From NCBI RefSeq assembly GCF_022968395.1, contig NZ_JALJQZ010000019.1, positions 20,268-84,267 of the forward strand: a stretch of 64,000 nt of DNA, given 5' to 3'. Positions 17,289 through 26,747 of the stretch are shown here, piece after piece; position 1 is the first letter of the stretch, and every line of letters begins with the position of its first letter. Source of the stretch: Affinirhizobium lemnae (GTDB lineage Bacteria; Pseudomonadota; Alphaproteobacteria; Rhizobiales; Rhizobiaceae). The position numbers and the translations under genes are program-made. The notes beneath the pieces were generated by a model. The model worked only from the letters and a program-made list of their open reading frames with translations, had not been told where the DNA came from and did not search any database.

Positions 17289-19295
17289 TCAAGCCTGTTC
17301 CGCAAGCTGCTTGGTCCGGGCGTTCTCCGTGGCTGTGACGGTTTCGGCCTGGATATAGTAGTCACGCTTGTAATTGAAGGTATGTGCGATCGACACCACC
17401 ATAATGGCGATGAACGACAAGGCTGCGAGCCACCACATGTACCATATCAGTCCAAAGGCCAGCGAGACACTGAATGCAGAGAGGATCACACCCGTTCCGG
17501 TATTCTTCGGCATGTGGATCGGCTTGAATCCTTCCAGCGGACGCACGTAGCCTCGGTTCTTCATGTCATACCAGCTGTCATGATCATAAACGACAGGCGT
17601 GAAGGCGAAATTGTACTCTGGCGGCGGCGAGGACGTAGACCATTCCAACGTACGGCCATTCCACGGATCGCCCGTCGTGTCTCGTAGCTGTTCACGCTTG
17701 AAGAAGCTGACGACGATCTGGATGACAAACGATGCAATACCCAGGGCGATTAGGAAGGCACCGAAGGCTGCGATGATGAACCAGATCTGCAGGGATGGAT
17801 CTTCGAAGTGGTTAACGCGGCGCGTTACACCCATCAGGCCGAGAACGTAAAGCGGCATGAAGGCGAAATAGAAACCGGTCAGCCAGAACCAGAAGGACAT
17901 CTTGCCCCAGAACGGATCGAGGCGATAGCCGAAGGCTTTCGGATACCAAAAGTTGATGCCCGCCAGCAGGCCGAATACGACGCCGCCGATGATCACGTTG
18001 TGAAAGTGTGCGACGAGGAAGAGCGAGTTATGCAACACGAAGTCGGCCGGAGGAATCGCCAGCATGACGCCGGTCATGCCGCCGATGACGAAGGTCACCA
18101 TGAAGCCAATCGTCCAGTACATCGGTACTTCGTAACGAATGCGGCCGCGATACATGGTGAAGAGCCAGTTGAAGATCTTCGCGCCAGTCGGGATCGAAAT
18201 GATCATGGTCGTGATGCCGAAGAAGGCGTTGACGCTTGCGCCCGAACCCATGGTGAAGAAGTGGTGCAGCCAGACGATGTAGGACAGGATCGTGATCACG
18301 ACCGTAGCATAGACCATCGAGGCATAACCGAAGAGGCGCTTGCCCGAGTAGGTCGACACGATTTCCGAGAAGATGCCGAAGGCGGGCAGAATGAGAATGT
18401 AGACTTCTGGATGACCCCAGATCCAGATGAGGTTCACATACATCATCGGATTGCCGCCCAGATCGTTGGTGAAGAAATTCGTGCCAACGTAGCGGTCCAG
18501 GGTCAGAAGGACGAGTGTTGCCGTTAGGATCGGGAAGGATGCCACAATCAGAACGTTCGTGCAAAGCGATGTCCAGGTGAAGATCGGCATCTTCATCATG
18601 GTCATGCCGGGCGCACGCATCTTTACGATTGTCGCGATTAGGTTGATACCGGATAGTGTTGTGCCCACGCCGGCGACCTGCAGGCCCCAAATGTAATAAT
18701 CGACACCCACGCCTGGAGAATAGTCGGCACCCGACAGCGGCGGATAGGCCAACCAACCCGTACGAGCAAACTCACCGACAAAAAGGGATATCATGATGAT
18801 GACCGCACCGGCCGTCGTCATCCAGAACGAGAAATTATTCAGGAACGGGAAGGAAACGTCACGTGCACCGATCTGTAGCGGAACCACATAGTTCATGATT
18901 CCCGTCACCAAAGGCATGGCGAAGAAGAAGATCATGATCACGCCATGGGCCGTGAAGATCTGGTCATAGTGGTATGGCGGCAGGTAGCCCTCATTTGCGC
19001 CGAAGGCGATGGCCTGTTGAGTCCGCATCATGATAGCGTCTGCGAAGCCTCGCAGCAACATGACGAGCGACAGGATGACGTACATGATGCCGATCTTTTT
19101 ATGATCGACGCTGGTGAACCACTCCCTCCAGAGATAGCCCCAGAGGCGGAAATAGGTGATCGCGCCGACGACAGCACTGCCGCCGATGACGACGACCACG
19201 AAAGTCGCCAGAATAATCGGGTCATGGGTAAAAGCGAGTGAGCTCCATGACAACCGTCCGAAAATGAATTCCATCAGGTTTGTGTTCGTAAACAT
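17289..19295 (-). CDS. cyoB: Cytochrome bo3 ubiquinol oxidase subunit I (CyoB)
   Basis: A 668-residue subunit I with about 15 helices. The segment [12 protein letters not shown] carries Arg82 and Asp86, which match the ubiquinol-site residues Arg71/Asp75 of the E. coli enzyme, and FTAHG follows. Heme and CuB ligands are seen in [24 protein letters not shown] and [13 protein letters not shown]. This identifies a quinol rather than cytochrome c oxidase. ATG 19295 has GGA seven bases ahead; TTG 19307 is less likely. Confidence 0.96.
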   Translation of the reverse strand: MFTNTNLMEFIFGRLSWSSLAFTHDPIILATFVVVVIGGSAVVGAITYFRLWGYLWREWFTSVDHKKIGIMYVILSLVMLLRGFADAIMMRTQQAIAFGANEGYLPPYHYDQIFTAHGVIMIFFFAMPLVTGIMNYVVPLQIGARDVSFPFLNNFSFWMTTAGAVIIMISLFVGEFARTGWLAYPPLSGADYSPGVGVDYYIWGLQVAGVGTTLSGINLIATIVKMRAPGMTMMKMPIFTWTSLCTNVLIVASFPILTATLVLLTLDRYVGTNFFTNDLGGNPMMYVNLIWIWGHPEVYILILPAFGIFSEIVSTYSGKRLFGYASMVYATVVITILSYIVWLHHFFTMGSGASVNAFFGITTMIISIPTGAKIFNWLFTMYRGRIRYEVPMYWTIGFMVTFVIGGMTGVMLAIPPADFVLHNSLFLVAHFHNVIIGGVVFGLLAGINFWYPKAFGYRLDPFWGKMSFWFWLTGFYFAFMPLYVLGLMGVTRRVNHFEDPSLQIWFIIAAFGAFLIALGIASFVIQIVVSFFKREQLRDTTGDPWNGRTLEWSTSSPPPEYNFAFTPVVYDHDSWYDMKNRGYVRPLEGFKPIHMPKNTGTGVILSAFSVSLAFGLIWYMWWLAALSFIAIMVVSIAHTFNYKRDYYIQAETVTATENARTKQLAEQA

Positions 19296-19324
19296 GGCAG
19301 TTTCCAATTACCTATCCAGCCTGA

Positions 19325-20452
19325 TCAAGGCTTCGGGTTCGTATTGAGCTGGTCTGGCGCCACGCTGTGGCCTTCATGGCCTGCGGGGGCTTCAGCCGGC
19401 GCATTCACGCCTTCAGCTTGCGTCGGCTCCTTGGCACCATGGCCGGTCGCCGGATGTGTTGCGCCCGGGCCGGCATCAGCAGACCAACGGGTGTCATATT
19501 CGAGCCGCTTGCGGTTCTCGTGGCTGTCCTTGCCAGCACCGCCCATCATATCGATGTGCATCATCTCGTTGGCGCACATCTGGCCAGGCTTGACGCAGAG
19601 GTTGAGGATGGCGTCGTATAGCCCATCCTCAACCGTTGCAAAGTAAGTCACGGGTACGCGGTTGCTCGGGCGTTCCAGCTTGAGATACGCATCACGGTTC
19701 AGAGCGGATCCCTGTTCCTTCACACGTGCGACCCATTGTCCGAAGTTGTCATTGGACATCCCGTGGAACTTGAAGCGCATGCCGGAGAAACCGTCGCCGC
19801 TATAATTGGCGGAGAAGCCTTCGTAAACGCCTTCCTTATTCATCACCGCATGAAGCTTGGTCTGCATGCCAGGCATGGCATAGATCTGACCTGCAAGGGC
19901 CGGAATGTAGAATGAATTCATAACAGTCGAGCCGGTGATCTTGAATTCGATCGGTGTATCGATCGGAGCCGCGATCTCGTTGACCGTCGCTATGCCTTGC
20001 TCCGGATAAAGGAAAAGCCATTTCCAGTCGAGCGCCACCACTTCAATGGTGATCGTCTTTGTTTCCGGCGTCACCGGGCGATTGGCGTCGATGCGATCCA
20101 GCGGACGATAGGGGTCGAGCCGGTGCGTGCTAACCCAGGTGACGGCGCCCAGTGCAATAATGATGGCAAGCGGCGCTGCCCAGATTACCACTTCCAGACG
20201 GGTGGAATGGTGCCATTCCGGATCATACTTGGCGTTGATATTCGAGCGGCGATAATGCCACGCGAAGTAAAAGGTCAGGCAGATCACCGGAACGATGATC
20301 AGCAGCATCAGCACCACCGAAACGATGATGAGATCGCGCTGTTGCGTGGCGATATCGCCGGACGGTGACATCACGACGAGGTCACAGCCCGACAGGGCGA
20401 GGGGTAGGGCGAGGGCACTAAGCCGGCGAATGAGCTTCATCAACCGTGGCAT
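19325..20452 (-). CDS. cyoA: Cytochrome bo3 ubiquinol oxidase subunit II (CyoA)
   Basis: A 375-residue lipoprotein. LALSGC around residues 18-23 is a lipobox, two helices follow, and the periplasmic cupredoxin domain contains VALDWKWLFLYPEQGIATVNE and MNSFYIPALAGQIYAMPGM. The CuA ligand set of cytochrome c oxidase subunit II is absent, as expected for CyoA. The tail is rich in Gly, His and Pro. It is the first gene of the operon; ATG 20440 (MKLIRR) is an alternative start. Confidence 0.95.
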   Translation of the reverse strand: MPRLMKLIRRLSALALPLALSGCDLVVMSPSGDIATQQRDLIIVSVVLMLLIIVPVICLTFYFAWHYRRSNINAKYDPEWHHSTRLEVVIWAAPLAIIIALGAVTWVSTHRLDPYRPLDRIDANRPVTPETKTITIEVVALDWKWLFLYPEQGIATVNEIAAPIDTPIEFKITGSTVMNSFYIPALAGQIYAMPGMQTKLHAVMNKEGVYEGFSANYSGDGFSGMRFKFHGMSNDNFGQWVARVKEQGSALNRDAYLKLERPSNRVPVTYFATVEDGLYDAILNLCVKPGQMCANEMMHIDMMGGAGKDSHENRKRLEYDTRWSADAGPGATHPATGHGAKEPTQAEGVNAPAEAPAGHEGHSVAPDQLNTNPKP

Positions 20453-20786
20453 CTTTCAATTTCGAAATTTGCGTTTCGTCTACTTTCGACTAATGCAATG
20501 AAACGAAGCTCCCTATGAGGTCTTTCGTCGCAGTGCAAAAATATTTTAGTGCGGCGCAATAAACGTCTGTGGTTCAATGCGCAATACCCTCTACTTACCG
20601 TGCAAAGGTTAGTTCAGAACTCAATTCTCTGTGTGCAAGCAGAGAAATAGCCCTGAAGTTGCGCGAAGAAAGCGCACTTATCGCACAAATTTGCGGTTTA
20701 CGACAATCCGCACTTGATATGCGGCAAATATGTATCATCCTCACTGTTGGGGAGGCGACTATTCGCCGCATTAGAGGAGTGCATTC
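20453..20786. promoter_or_regulatory. Divergent control region between cyoA and the MFS gene
   Basis: A 334-base AT-rich gap without a convincing gene. It has several GTGCAA/GCGCAA and TGCGGC/TGCGGT words (near 20533, 20552, 20583, 20691, 20719). The right part holds a FixK/FNR-type site, listed separately. Promoters for both operons must lie here. Confidence 0.6.
20714..20727 (+). promoter_or_regulatory. FixK/FNR-type box upstream of the MFS gene
   Basis: TTGATATGCGGCAA fits TTG(A/C)-N6-(T/G)CAA. Its centre is about 66 bases before the MFS start, leaving room for a class II promoter with a short leader. It is over 260 bases from cyoA, so control of cyo is less likely. Confidence 0.5.
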
Positions 20787-22133
20787 ATGTCCGTAGCCAG
20801 TCATCCGACATCAGCCCATTTCGAGCGGGACGCGCGCCAGATGCACGATGATAAGCCGCTGTCGCCCGGCAGCATTGCCATCGGAGTGATCATCGGCCGC
20901 ATGTCGGAATTCTTCGATTTCTTCGTGTACGGCCTCGCATCCGTTCTTGTTTTCCCTCGCCTTATCTTTTCTTTCGCGACCGATCCGGTAACTGCAACGC
21001 TCTATTCCTTCGCCGTCTTTTCTCTGGCCTTCCTCGCACGTCCGGTCGGTTCACTCGTCTTTATGTGGGTTGACCGTACCTATGGGCGCGGCATGAAGCT
21101 GACGATCGCACTTTTCATTCTCGGCGGCTCCACTGCCTCCATGGCGTTCCTGCCCGGATATGAATCGATCGGCGTCTGGGCCGTGGCGCTTCTGGCCCTG
21201 TTCCGTCTCGGCCAAGGCTTTGCCCTGGGCGGCGCCTGGGATGGCATGGCTTCACTTCTTGCTCTCAACGCGCCGAAAACCGAGCGCGGCTGGTGGGCGA
21301 TGGTACCGCAGCTCGGCGCACCGATCGGCTTTGCCCTTGCCAGTGCTCTGTTTGGCTACTTCTACACCAGCTTGTCGGATGCAGATTTCCTGTCCTGGGG
21401 TTGGCGCTATCCTTTCTTCGTGGCTTTCGCAATCAACGTGGTCGCGCTTTTTGCCCGCCTACGCATCGTTGCCAGCCGCGAGTTCGGAGAATTGTTCGAA
21501 AATCATGAACTGCGTCCCAGCCCGGTTCTGGAAACACTGCGTGTTCATGGCCGTGATGTCCTCCTGGGTGCCTTTGCGCCGCTGGCCAGCTTTGCCATGT
21601 TCCATCTGGTCACCATCTTCCCGCTCACCTGGGTTTTCCTTCGCGGTGGTCAGTCTGCGGGTGAGTTCCTGTTCGTGCAGATCCTTGGGGCTCTCGTTGG
21701 TATCGGTTCCGTTGTCATTTCAGGCGCCATTGCGGACCGGATCGGCCGCCGTCGCCAGTTGATGATCGGTGCGGTCCTCATCGCAATCTTCAGCTTCTCG
21801 GCTCCCTTCCTGCTGGAAGCTGGCGGGAAGGGCCAGGACGCCTTCATTATTCTCGGCTTTGCGATCCTTGGCCTCTCCTTTGGTCAGGCATCCGGAGCTG
21901 TCTCTTCGCGTTTCTCCCTGCGTTACCGTTACACGGGCTCGGCCCTGACATCCGACCTTGCCTGGTTGGTCGGTGCTGGTTTCGCCCCGCTTGTCGCGCT
22001 GGGTCTCGCATCGGAATTCGGCATCATTTTCATCGGTGGCTACCTGATTTCGGGCGCGATCTGCACCTTCGCGGCGCTGACGCTGAGCCGAATTCTAGAC
22101 AGTTCAGAACATCAGTCTGCTGCCGAGCGCTGA
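20787..22133 (+). CDS. MFS transporter (metabolite/H+ symporter type)
   Basis: A 448-residue protein with 12 predicted membrane helices. The SEFFDFFVYGLASVLVFP start, SLAFLARPVGSLVFMWVDRTYGR loop and AIADRIGRRRQ loop are characteristic of MHS-type (ProP/ShiA/KgtP-like) symporters. The substrate is probably an organic acid or polar metabolite but cannot be named. ATG 20787 has AGAGGAG ahead. It is divergent from cyoABCD and ends before a strong terminator. Confidence 0.85.
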   Translation: MSVASHPTSAHFERDARQMHDDKPLSPGSIAIGVIIGRMSEFFDFFVYGLASVLVFPRLIFSFATDPVTATLYSFAVFSLAFLARPVGSLVFMWVDRTYGRGMKLTIALFILGGSTASMAFLPGYESIGVWAVALLALFRLGQGFALGGAWDGMASLLALNAPKTERGWWAMVPQLGAPIGFALASALFGYFYTSLSDADFLSWGWRYPFFVAFAINVVALFARLRIVASREFGELFENHELRPSPVLETLRVHGRDVLLGAFAPLASFAMFHLVTIFPLTWVFLRGGQSAGEFLFVQILGALVGIGSVVISGAIADRIGRRRQLMIGAVLIAIFSFSAPFLLEAGGKGQDAFIILGFAILGLSFGQASGAVSSRFSLRYRYTGSALTSDLAWLVGAGFAPLVALGLASEFGIIFIGGYLISGAICTFAALTLSRILDSSEHQSAAER

Positions 22134-22158
22134 ACCCTTCCAACCTCGACTGTGCAGG

Positions 22159-22189
22159 CCGCAGAAGTTCGTCTTCTGCGGTCTTTTTT
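22159..22189 (+). terminator. Rho-independent terminator after the MFS gene
   Basis: CCGCAGAAG (22159-22167) pairs perfectly with CTTCTGCGG (22173-22181), followed by TCTTTTTTC. Confidence 0.9.
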
Positions 22190-22281
22190 CTTCATCCGAC
22201 CGTAACGGAGGGCGCGTCTTTTGTATTGCCCGGTGAGAGTGGACATGCGACGAGCAATGGGACGTTTCGGGAGGACGATCC

Positions 22282-23031
22282 ATGAACCAGACGCCTGTTT
22301 CGCAATATTCCATGCTTGTTGATCGCCTCGTAAACGCGATCCGTTCCGGCTCGGTCGTCGAGAAGGATTGTCTGACCGAACCGGAGGCTGGCGATTCCTA
22401 CGTTGTTCAAAGCGCTGTTATCTCGGCTTTGGGGGGCAAGGTCGGCGGCTACAAGTTTTCGATCCGCGAAGGCGTTCTGATTGGCGCACCTCTGCTGTTC
22501 GTGTCCCGTCAGCCGGAGTTAGGCTTCGAGAACGAGATCAAGGTCGAGGTCGAGCTGGCGCTGGTGCTGGGGCAAGATTTGCCGGTTCGATCCGGAGGCT
22601 ATAGCCGCGGCGAGGTGCTGGAGGCGATCGAAAGCGTGCATATCGGCGTCGAACTGGTTCGCACCCGTTATGTCGGCGGGGCGGGCAGTTCGCTTGGCCT
22701 GCTGCTGGCGGATTGCATGAGCAATGTCGGCTATCTGGTCGGTCCTGAGCTGGATCGCGCGCTTCTCGACGAAGGTGCCGATCTTGGCCATCTGCGTCTG
22801 GAGAACGAAGGGCGCGTGCTGTTCGATGGCGCTGCGGTTCATCCAGATGGCGACGTTCTGAAAAGCGTGGTCCGCTGCGCCAACGAGGGCCTGCCAATGG
22901 GCGGACACCTCAAGAAGGGCCAGGTTCTGACCACGGGAACGCTAAGCGGTGCGCCAGTGATCGAGAAGCCGTCACACTTTACGACCAAGCTCGGCGGGCA
23001 GTCTTTTACGGTCACACTGAAAACTGCCTGA
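22282..23031 (+). CDS. 2-keto-4-pentenoate hydratase family protein (MhpD-like)
   Basis: A 249-residue FAH-superfamily protein with GGKVGGYKFS, the acidic EIKVEVELALVLG metal site, ESVHIGVELVRTRY, LADCMSNVGYLVG and GQVLTTGTLSGAP. The family hydrates 2-hydroxypenta-2,4-dienoate-type acids in aromatic meta-cleavage or decarboxylates related oxo-acids. No other meta-cleavage gene is nearby, so the substrate is open. ATG 22282 has GGGAGGA ahead. Confidence 0.75.
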   Translation: MNQTPVSQYSMLVDRLVNAIRSGSVVEKDCLTEPEAGDSYVVQSAVISALGGKVGGYKFSIREGVLIGAPLLFVSRQPELGFENEIKVEVELALVLGQDLPVRSGGYSRGEVLEAIESVHIGVELVRTRYVGGAGSSLGLLLADCMSNVGYLVGPELDRALLDEGADLGHLRLENEGRVLFDGAAVHPDGDVLKSVVRCANEGLPMGGHLKKGQVLTTGTLSGAPVIEKPSHFTTKLGGQSFTVTLKTA

Positions 23032-23109
23032 TCCCGTCCTCGCTGCGGAAACCTTTTGCGCCCAAGGGGAGTTAACGCGTGGCTTCCCCTCGCGCAAAAG
23101 GTCATAGCT

Positions 23110-24876
23110 TTGACAGAGTTCACATTCGGTCCGATCCTCCGTTCCACCGAAACCGAGTTTCGCTTCTGGTCGCCGCAATCGCAAACCGTGCAGCTCGTTA
23201 TCGAAGGCGATGCTCCTGTCGAAATGGAGCCGGTCAAGAATGGATGGTTCTCCTGCACCGTGGTGGGCGCTGGCGCTGGCACGCGGTACGCTTTCCTGCT
23301 GCCGGATGGCCTGCAAGTGCCGGACCCCGCCTCACGCTTCCAGCCGGATGACGTTCATGGCGTGAGTGAAGTCATCGACCACTCGGCCTATGGCTGGCGT
23401 GCCCGCTCATGGAAGGGCCGGCCGGTCGAAGAACTGGTCTTCTACGAAATGCATATCGGCGCTTTCACGGCTGAAGGTACATTCAAGGCAGCGATCGACA
23501 AGCTTGACCATCTGGCGGGTCTTGGCATTACCGCGCTGCAAATCATGCCGATTGCTGATTTTCCAGGGAATTATGGCTGGGGTTATGATGGTGTCATGCC
23601 CTATGCCCCGGAAAGCAGCTATGGTCGGCCAGACGATCTGATGGCGCTGATCGACGCGGCGCACGAGCGCGGGCTCTGCGTCTTTCTCGATGTCGTCTAC
23701 AATCACTTCGGGCCGGACGGGAATTACCTGCCCGCCTACGCGCCCATTTTCACCGATCACCACAAGACGCCATGGGGCAATGGCATCAATTTCGATGCCG
23801 AGCACAGCGAGGCTGTACGCAGCTTCATGATCGAGAACGCCATCTATTGGGTCCGGGACTTCCGTTTCGATGGGCTGCGGCTCGATGCGGTCCATGCCAT
23901 CAAGGACGACAGTGAAGAGCATCTTCTCAAGGAACTTGCGCGGCGGGTCAGGGCAGAGGCGGGCGACCGCCACGTCCATCTCGTGGTCGAAAACGAGAAC
24001 AATGACAGCGATCTACTGGAACGGGATGCGGATGGCCGGCCGATGTATTTCACCGCACAGTGGAATGACGATATCCATCACGTTCTGCATATTGCCGGAA
24101 CCGGCGAGACCTTCGGCTACTACAAGGACTTTGCGGATGATCCCGCAAAACTCGGCAAAGCCCTGGCGGAGGGCTTCGTCTACCAGGGTGAGATGATGGA
24201 ATATCGGGGCGAGGCGAGGGGCAAGCCCAGCGCTCACCTTCCGCCGACCGCCTTCATCTCGTTCATGCAGAACCATGACCAGATCGGCAATCGGGCACTG
24301 GGTGACCGGATGATTGCCTCGCAACCGCTCGACAGGATGAAAGCTCTGGCCGTTTGCTATCTCCTGTCGCCGCAACTGCCCATGTTGTTCATGGGAGAAG
24401 AGTTCGGCGCGAAACAACCGTTTCCGTTCTTTTGCGATTTCAATGAAGAGCTGAACGAGAAGGTGCGCAAAGGGAGACGGGAAGAGCTATCCCGCTTGCC
24501 CGGCTTCGACGCAGACGATCTGCCGGATCCGACAGCTCGGGAAACATTCGAGATGGCGAAGCTCGATTGGGCAGATCTTTCGTCCTCCGTGTCCCGCGAG
24601 ATCACGGCTTTCTATCGCAATATCCTCAATGTCCGTCATCGGATCGTGGTGCCACTTCTGGCGAGCGGAAGCACGGCACCAGCCGCCTATGAGAACCGTG
24701 GGTCAGCGGTCTTTGTTCGCTGGGATTTTGGCGCCAGACAGTTGACGCTCATGGCCAATCTCGCTGACGAGGCTGTTCCGTTCGCACCGGAAGGTGACAT
24801 GATCTTCCAGTTCGGCGCAATATCCGGTGGCAGAGCCGGTCCCTGGTCGGTCGTTTGGAGTGTGTCGGATGCCTGA
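23110..24876 (+). CDS. treZ: Malto-oligosyltrehalose trehalohydrolase (TreZ)
   Basis: A 588-residue GH13 enzyme releasing trehalose from maltooligosyl-trehalose. It has an N-terminal CBM48-like domain (ETEFRFWSPQSQTVQLVIEG) and then LVFYEMHIGAFTAEGTF, GYDGVMPYAPESSYG, FLDVVYNHFGPDGNYL, FRFDGLRLDAVHAI with the catalytic Asp, and FMQNHDQIGNRALGDR. I chose TTG 23110 (TEFTFGP) with AAAAGG about eight bases ahead; the frame stays open upstream but without similarity. It overlaps malQ by eight bases. Confidence 0.88.
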   Translation: MTEFTFGPILRSTETEFRFWSPQSQTVQLVIEGDAPVEMEPVKNGWFSCTVVGAGAGTRYAFLLPDGLQVPDPASRFQPDDVHGVSEVIDHSAYGWRARSWKGRPVEELVFYEMHIGAFTAEGTFKAAIDKLDHLAGLGITALQIMPIADFPGNYGWGYDGVMPYAPESSYGRPDDLMALIDAAHERGLCVFLDVVYNHFGPDGNYLPAYAPIFTDHHKTPWGNGINFDAEHSEAVRSFMIENAIYWVRDFRFDGLRLDAVHAIKDDSEEHLLKELARRVRAEAGDRHVHLVVENENNDSDLLERDADGRPMYFTAQWNDDIHHVLHIAGTGETFGYYKDFADDPAKLGKALAEGFVYQGEMMEYRGEARGKPSAHLPPTAFISFMQNHDQIGNRALGDRMIASQPLDRMKALAVCYLLSPQLPMLFMGEEFGAKQPFPFFCDFNEELNEKVRKGRREELSRLPGFDADDLPDPTARETFEMAKLDWADLSSSVSREITAFYRNILNVRHRIVVPLLASGSTAPAAYENRGSAVFVRWDFGARQLTLMANLADEAVPFAPEGDMIFQFGAISGGRAGPWSVVWSVSDA

Positions 24877-26725
24877 CGAGAAGCAATTGCGCCAACCGAA
24901 AGCACCTGCTGATCCAGAACTTGATGCCCTGGCGCAAAGTCATGGTATCGCGCCCACACGGCCTGAGCCGGATGGAACGGAGGTTCCTGTCAGCGACGAG
25001 ACGAAACGCAAACTTCTCGCGGCGCTGAAGGTGGATATCGAAGCCGAAACACGGGACGGAAGCGGGTGCTTTCTGCCCGATTTCTTGAGGGATGCTCCGG
25101 TCTGGGGTATTTCCATTCAGCTCTACGAGCTTCGGTCGTCTCGCAACTGGGGGATCGGTGATTTCGCCGATCTGTCGGAGCTTTGTGCCATGGCAGGTGA
25201 TTGGGGAGCCGATTTCGTCGGCCTCAACCCGCTCCATGCTCCGTTCCTTGCGGACCCCGCCCGATGCAGTCCCTATGAGCCGTCCAACAAACACTGGCTC
25301 AATCCGCTTTATATTGCCGTGGACAGAGTGGAAGGTTGGACGGGATCTGCGGAAGAGATGGATGCCATCGCCGCTTTGAGATCCGCTGACCTTGTGGATT
25401 ACAGGAAGGTTGCCGACCTCAAGATGACCGCCCTGCGTCGCTATTGGCGGGACTGGCGTGGGGGTAACATCAAGACCAGCCTGCTCGATGCATCAGAATT
25501 CGAGCAGTTCGAACTGGCGGGTGGTGAAAGCCTGCGCCTCCATGCGCTTTTCGAGGTGATTTCCGCGGAGCAGGTGTGCACTGGTGGTTCAGCAGGCTGG
25601 CGCGACTGGCCGGAGGAACTTCAGCATCCGCAGAACGCAGCGGTTCGTGAGTTTGCCCAGTCTCGCCTGTCGGAAACGGAGTTTTACATCTGGCTGCAAT
25701 GGATCGCGCATTTGCAGTTGGAGGAAGCTGCCTACGCTGCCCGTCACGCAGGCCTTCGGATTGGGCTTTATCTTGATCTTGCAGTCGGTGAAGCCCTTGA
25801 TGGATCCGCAACCTGGAGCGAGCGGGACGTTTATGTCGCCTCCGCGAGCGTTGGGGGTCCGCCTGACCCTTGGGCTATCACAGGGCAGGACTGGCGACTT
25901 GCTGCCTATCTGCCCAACCGGATCGCGGATGGCGAGCCTTCACCCTATCGGTCCATGATCGACTCAGCCATGCGCTATGCGGGGGCGATACGCATCGATC
26001 ACGCGGCTGCGCTCAGCCGGTTGTTTCTGGTCCCCTTTGATGGAACACCTGCGGACGGGGCCTATGTGGACTATCCCAATGCAGATCTCATCAAGGTTCT
26101 GCAGGAAGCCTCTCATGCGCACCGGTCCATCGTCATCGGGGAGGATCTTGGAAATCTTCCCGAGGGCCTGAAGGAGGATTTGCAGGACGCCAATATCCTC
26201 TCCTACCGGATCTTTTCCTACGAAAAGGATGACGACGGTTTCATTCCAGCGGAAGACTATCCTGAACTCGCGCTCGCCTGTGTCTCGACCCATGATCACC
26301 AGACGCTCGAAGGCTGGTGGAAAGGTGCCGACGTTCAGGCCCGGATAGACCATGATCTGGTACCGGCGGCACTGGCGCAGAAGGATCTGGACCTGCGCAA
26401 GCAGGAACGGCGCGAGATATGCGAACTTCTGGAAAGCGCAGGTTTTAAGGCGCCGGATCCGCAGGGTTCGAAGCTCGATCCGCAAGAACTGGACCGGTTC
26501 ATCATCGATCTGCATACGCTTCTGGCGCAAAGCCCGAGCCTTCTCTTCTCTGTGCGTCTCGCTGACCTGACGAAGGAGCCGCAACCGACCAATATTCCGG
26601 GCACCAGTACCAGCCATCCGAACTGGCGCACGCGCCTGTCGGTTATGCTTGAAGACCTGGATGAGCTACCGCTTGTTCAGGATGTGACGGATGCACTCAG
26701 ACGCGTAAGGCCGAAGTCAATTTAG
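24869..26725 (+). CDS. malQ: 4-alpha-glucanotransferase (MalQ)
   Basis: A 618-residue GH77 amylomaltase. Motifs include WGISIQLYELRSSRNWGIGDF, DFVGLNPLHAPF, the nucleophile region GAIRIDHAAALSRLF, IVIGEDLGNLPEG and ACVSTHDHQTLEGWW. It transfers glucan segments and would supply or recycle maltodextrins for TreZ. ATG 24869 overlaps the treZ end and has TTGGAG ahead, so the two genes are translationally coupled. Confidence 0.9.
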   Translation: MPDEKQLRQPKAPADPELDALAQSHGIAPTRPEPDGTEVPVSDETKRKLLAALKVDIEAETRDGSGCFLPDFLRDAPVWGISIQLYELRSSRNWGIGDFADLSELCAMAGDWGADFVGLNPLHAPFLADPARCSPYEPSNKHWLNPLYIAVDRVEGWTGSAEEMDAIAALRSADLVDYRKVADLKMTALRRYWRDWRGGNIKTSLLDASEFEQFELAGGESLRLHALFEVISAEQVCTGGSAGWRDWPEELQHPQNAAVREFAQSRLSETEFYIWLQWIAHLQLEEAAYAARHAGLRIGLYLDLAVGEALDGSATWSERDVYVASASVGGPPDPWAITGQDWRLAAYLPNRIADGEPSPYRSMIDSAMRYAGAIRIDHAAALSRLFLVPFDGTPADGAYVDYPNADLIKVLQEASHAHRSIVIGEDLGNLPEGLKEDLQDANILSYRIFSYEKDDDGFIPAEDYPELALACVSTHDHQTLEGWWKGADVQARIDHDLVPAALAQKDLDLRKQERREICELLESAGFKAPDPQGSKLDPQELDRFIIDLHTLLAQSPSLLFSVRLADLTKEPQPTNIPGTSTSHPNWRTRLSVMLEDLDELPLVQDVTDALRRVRPKSI

Positions 26726-26747
26726 GGAGAGCTGTCGACAGGCAGCG

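Noticed and set aside
20530..20730. RegR/ActR-type boxes suggested by repeated TGCGGC words near cyoA
   Set aside because: The words are too short and too degenerate to support a call.
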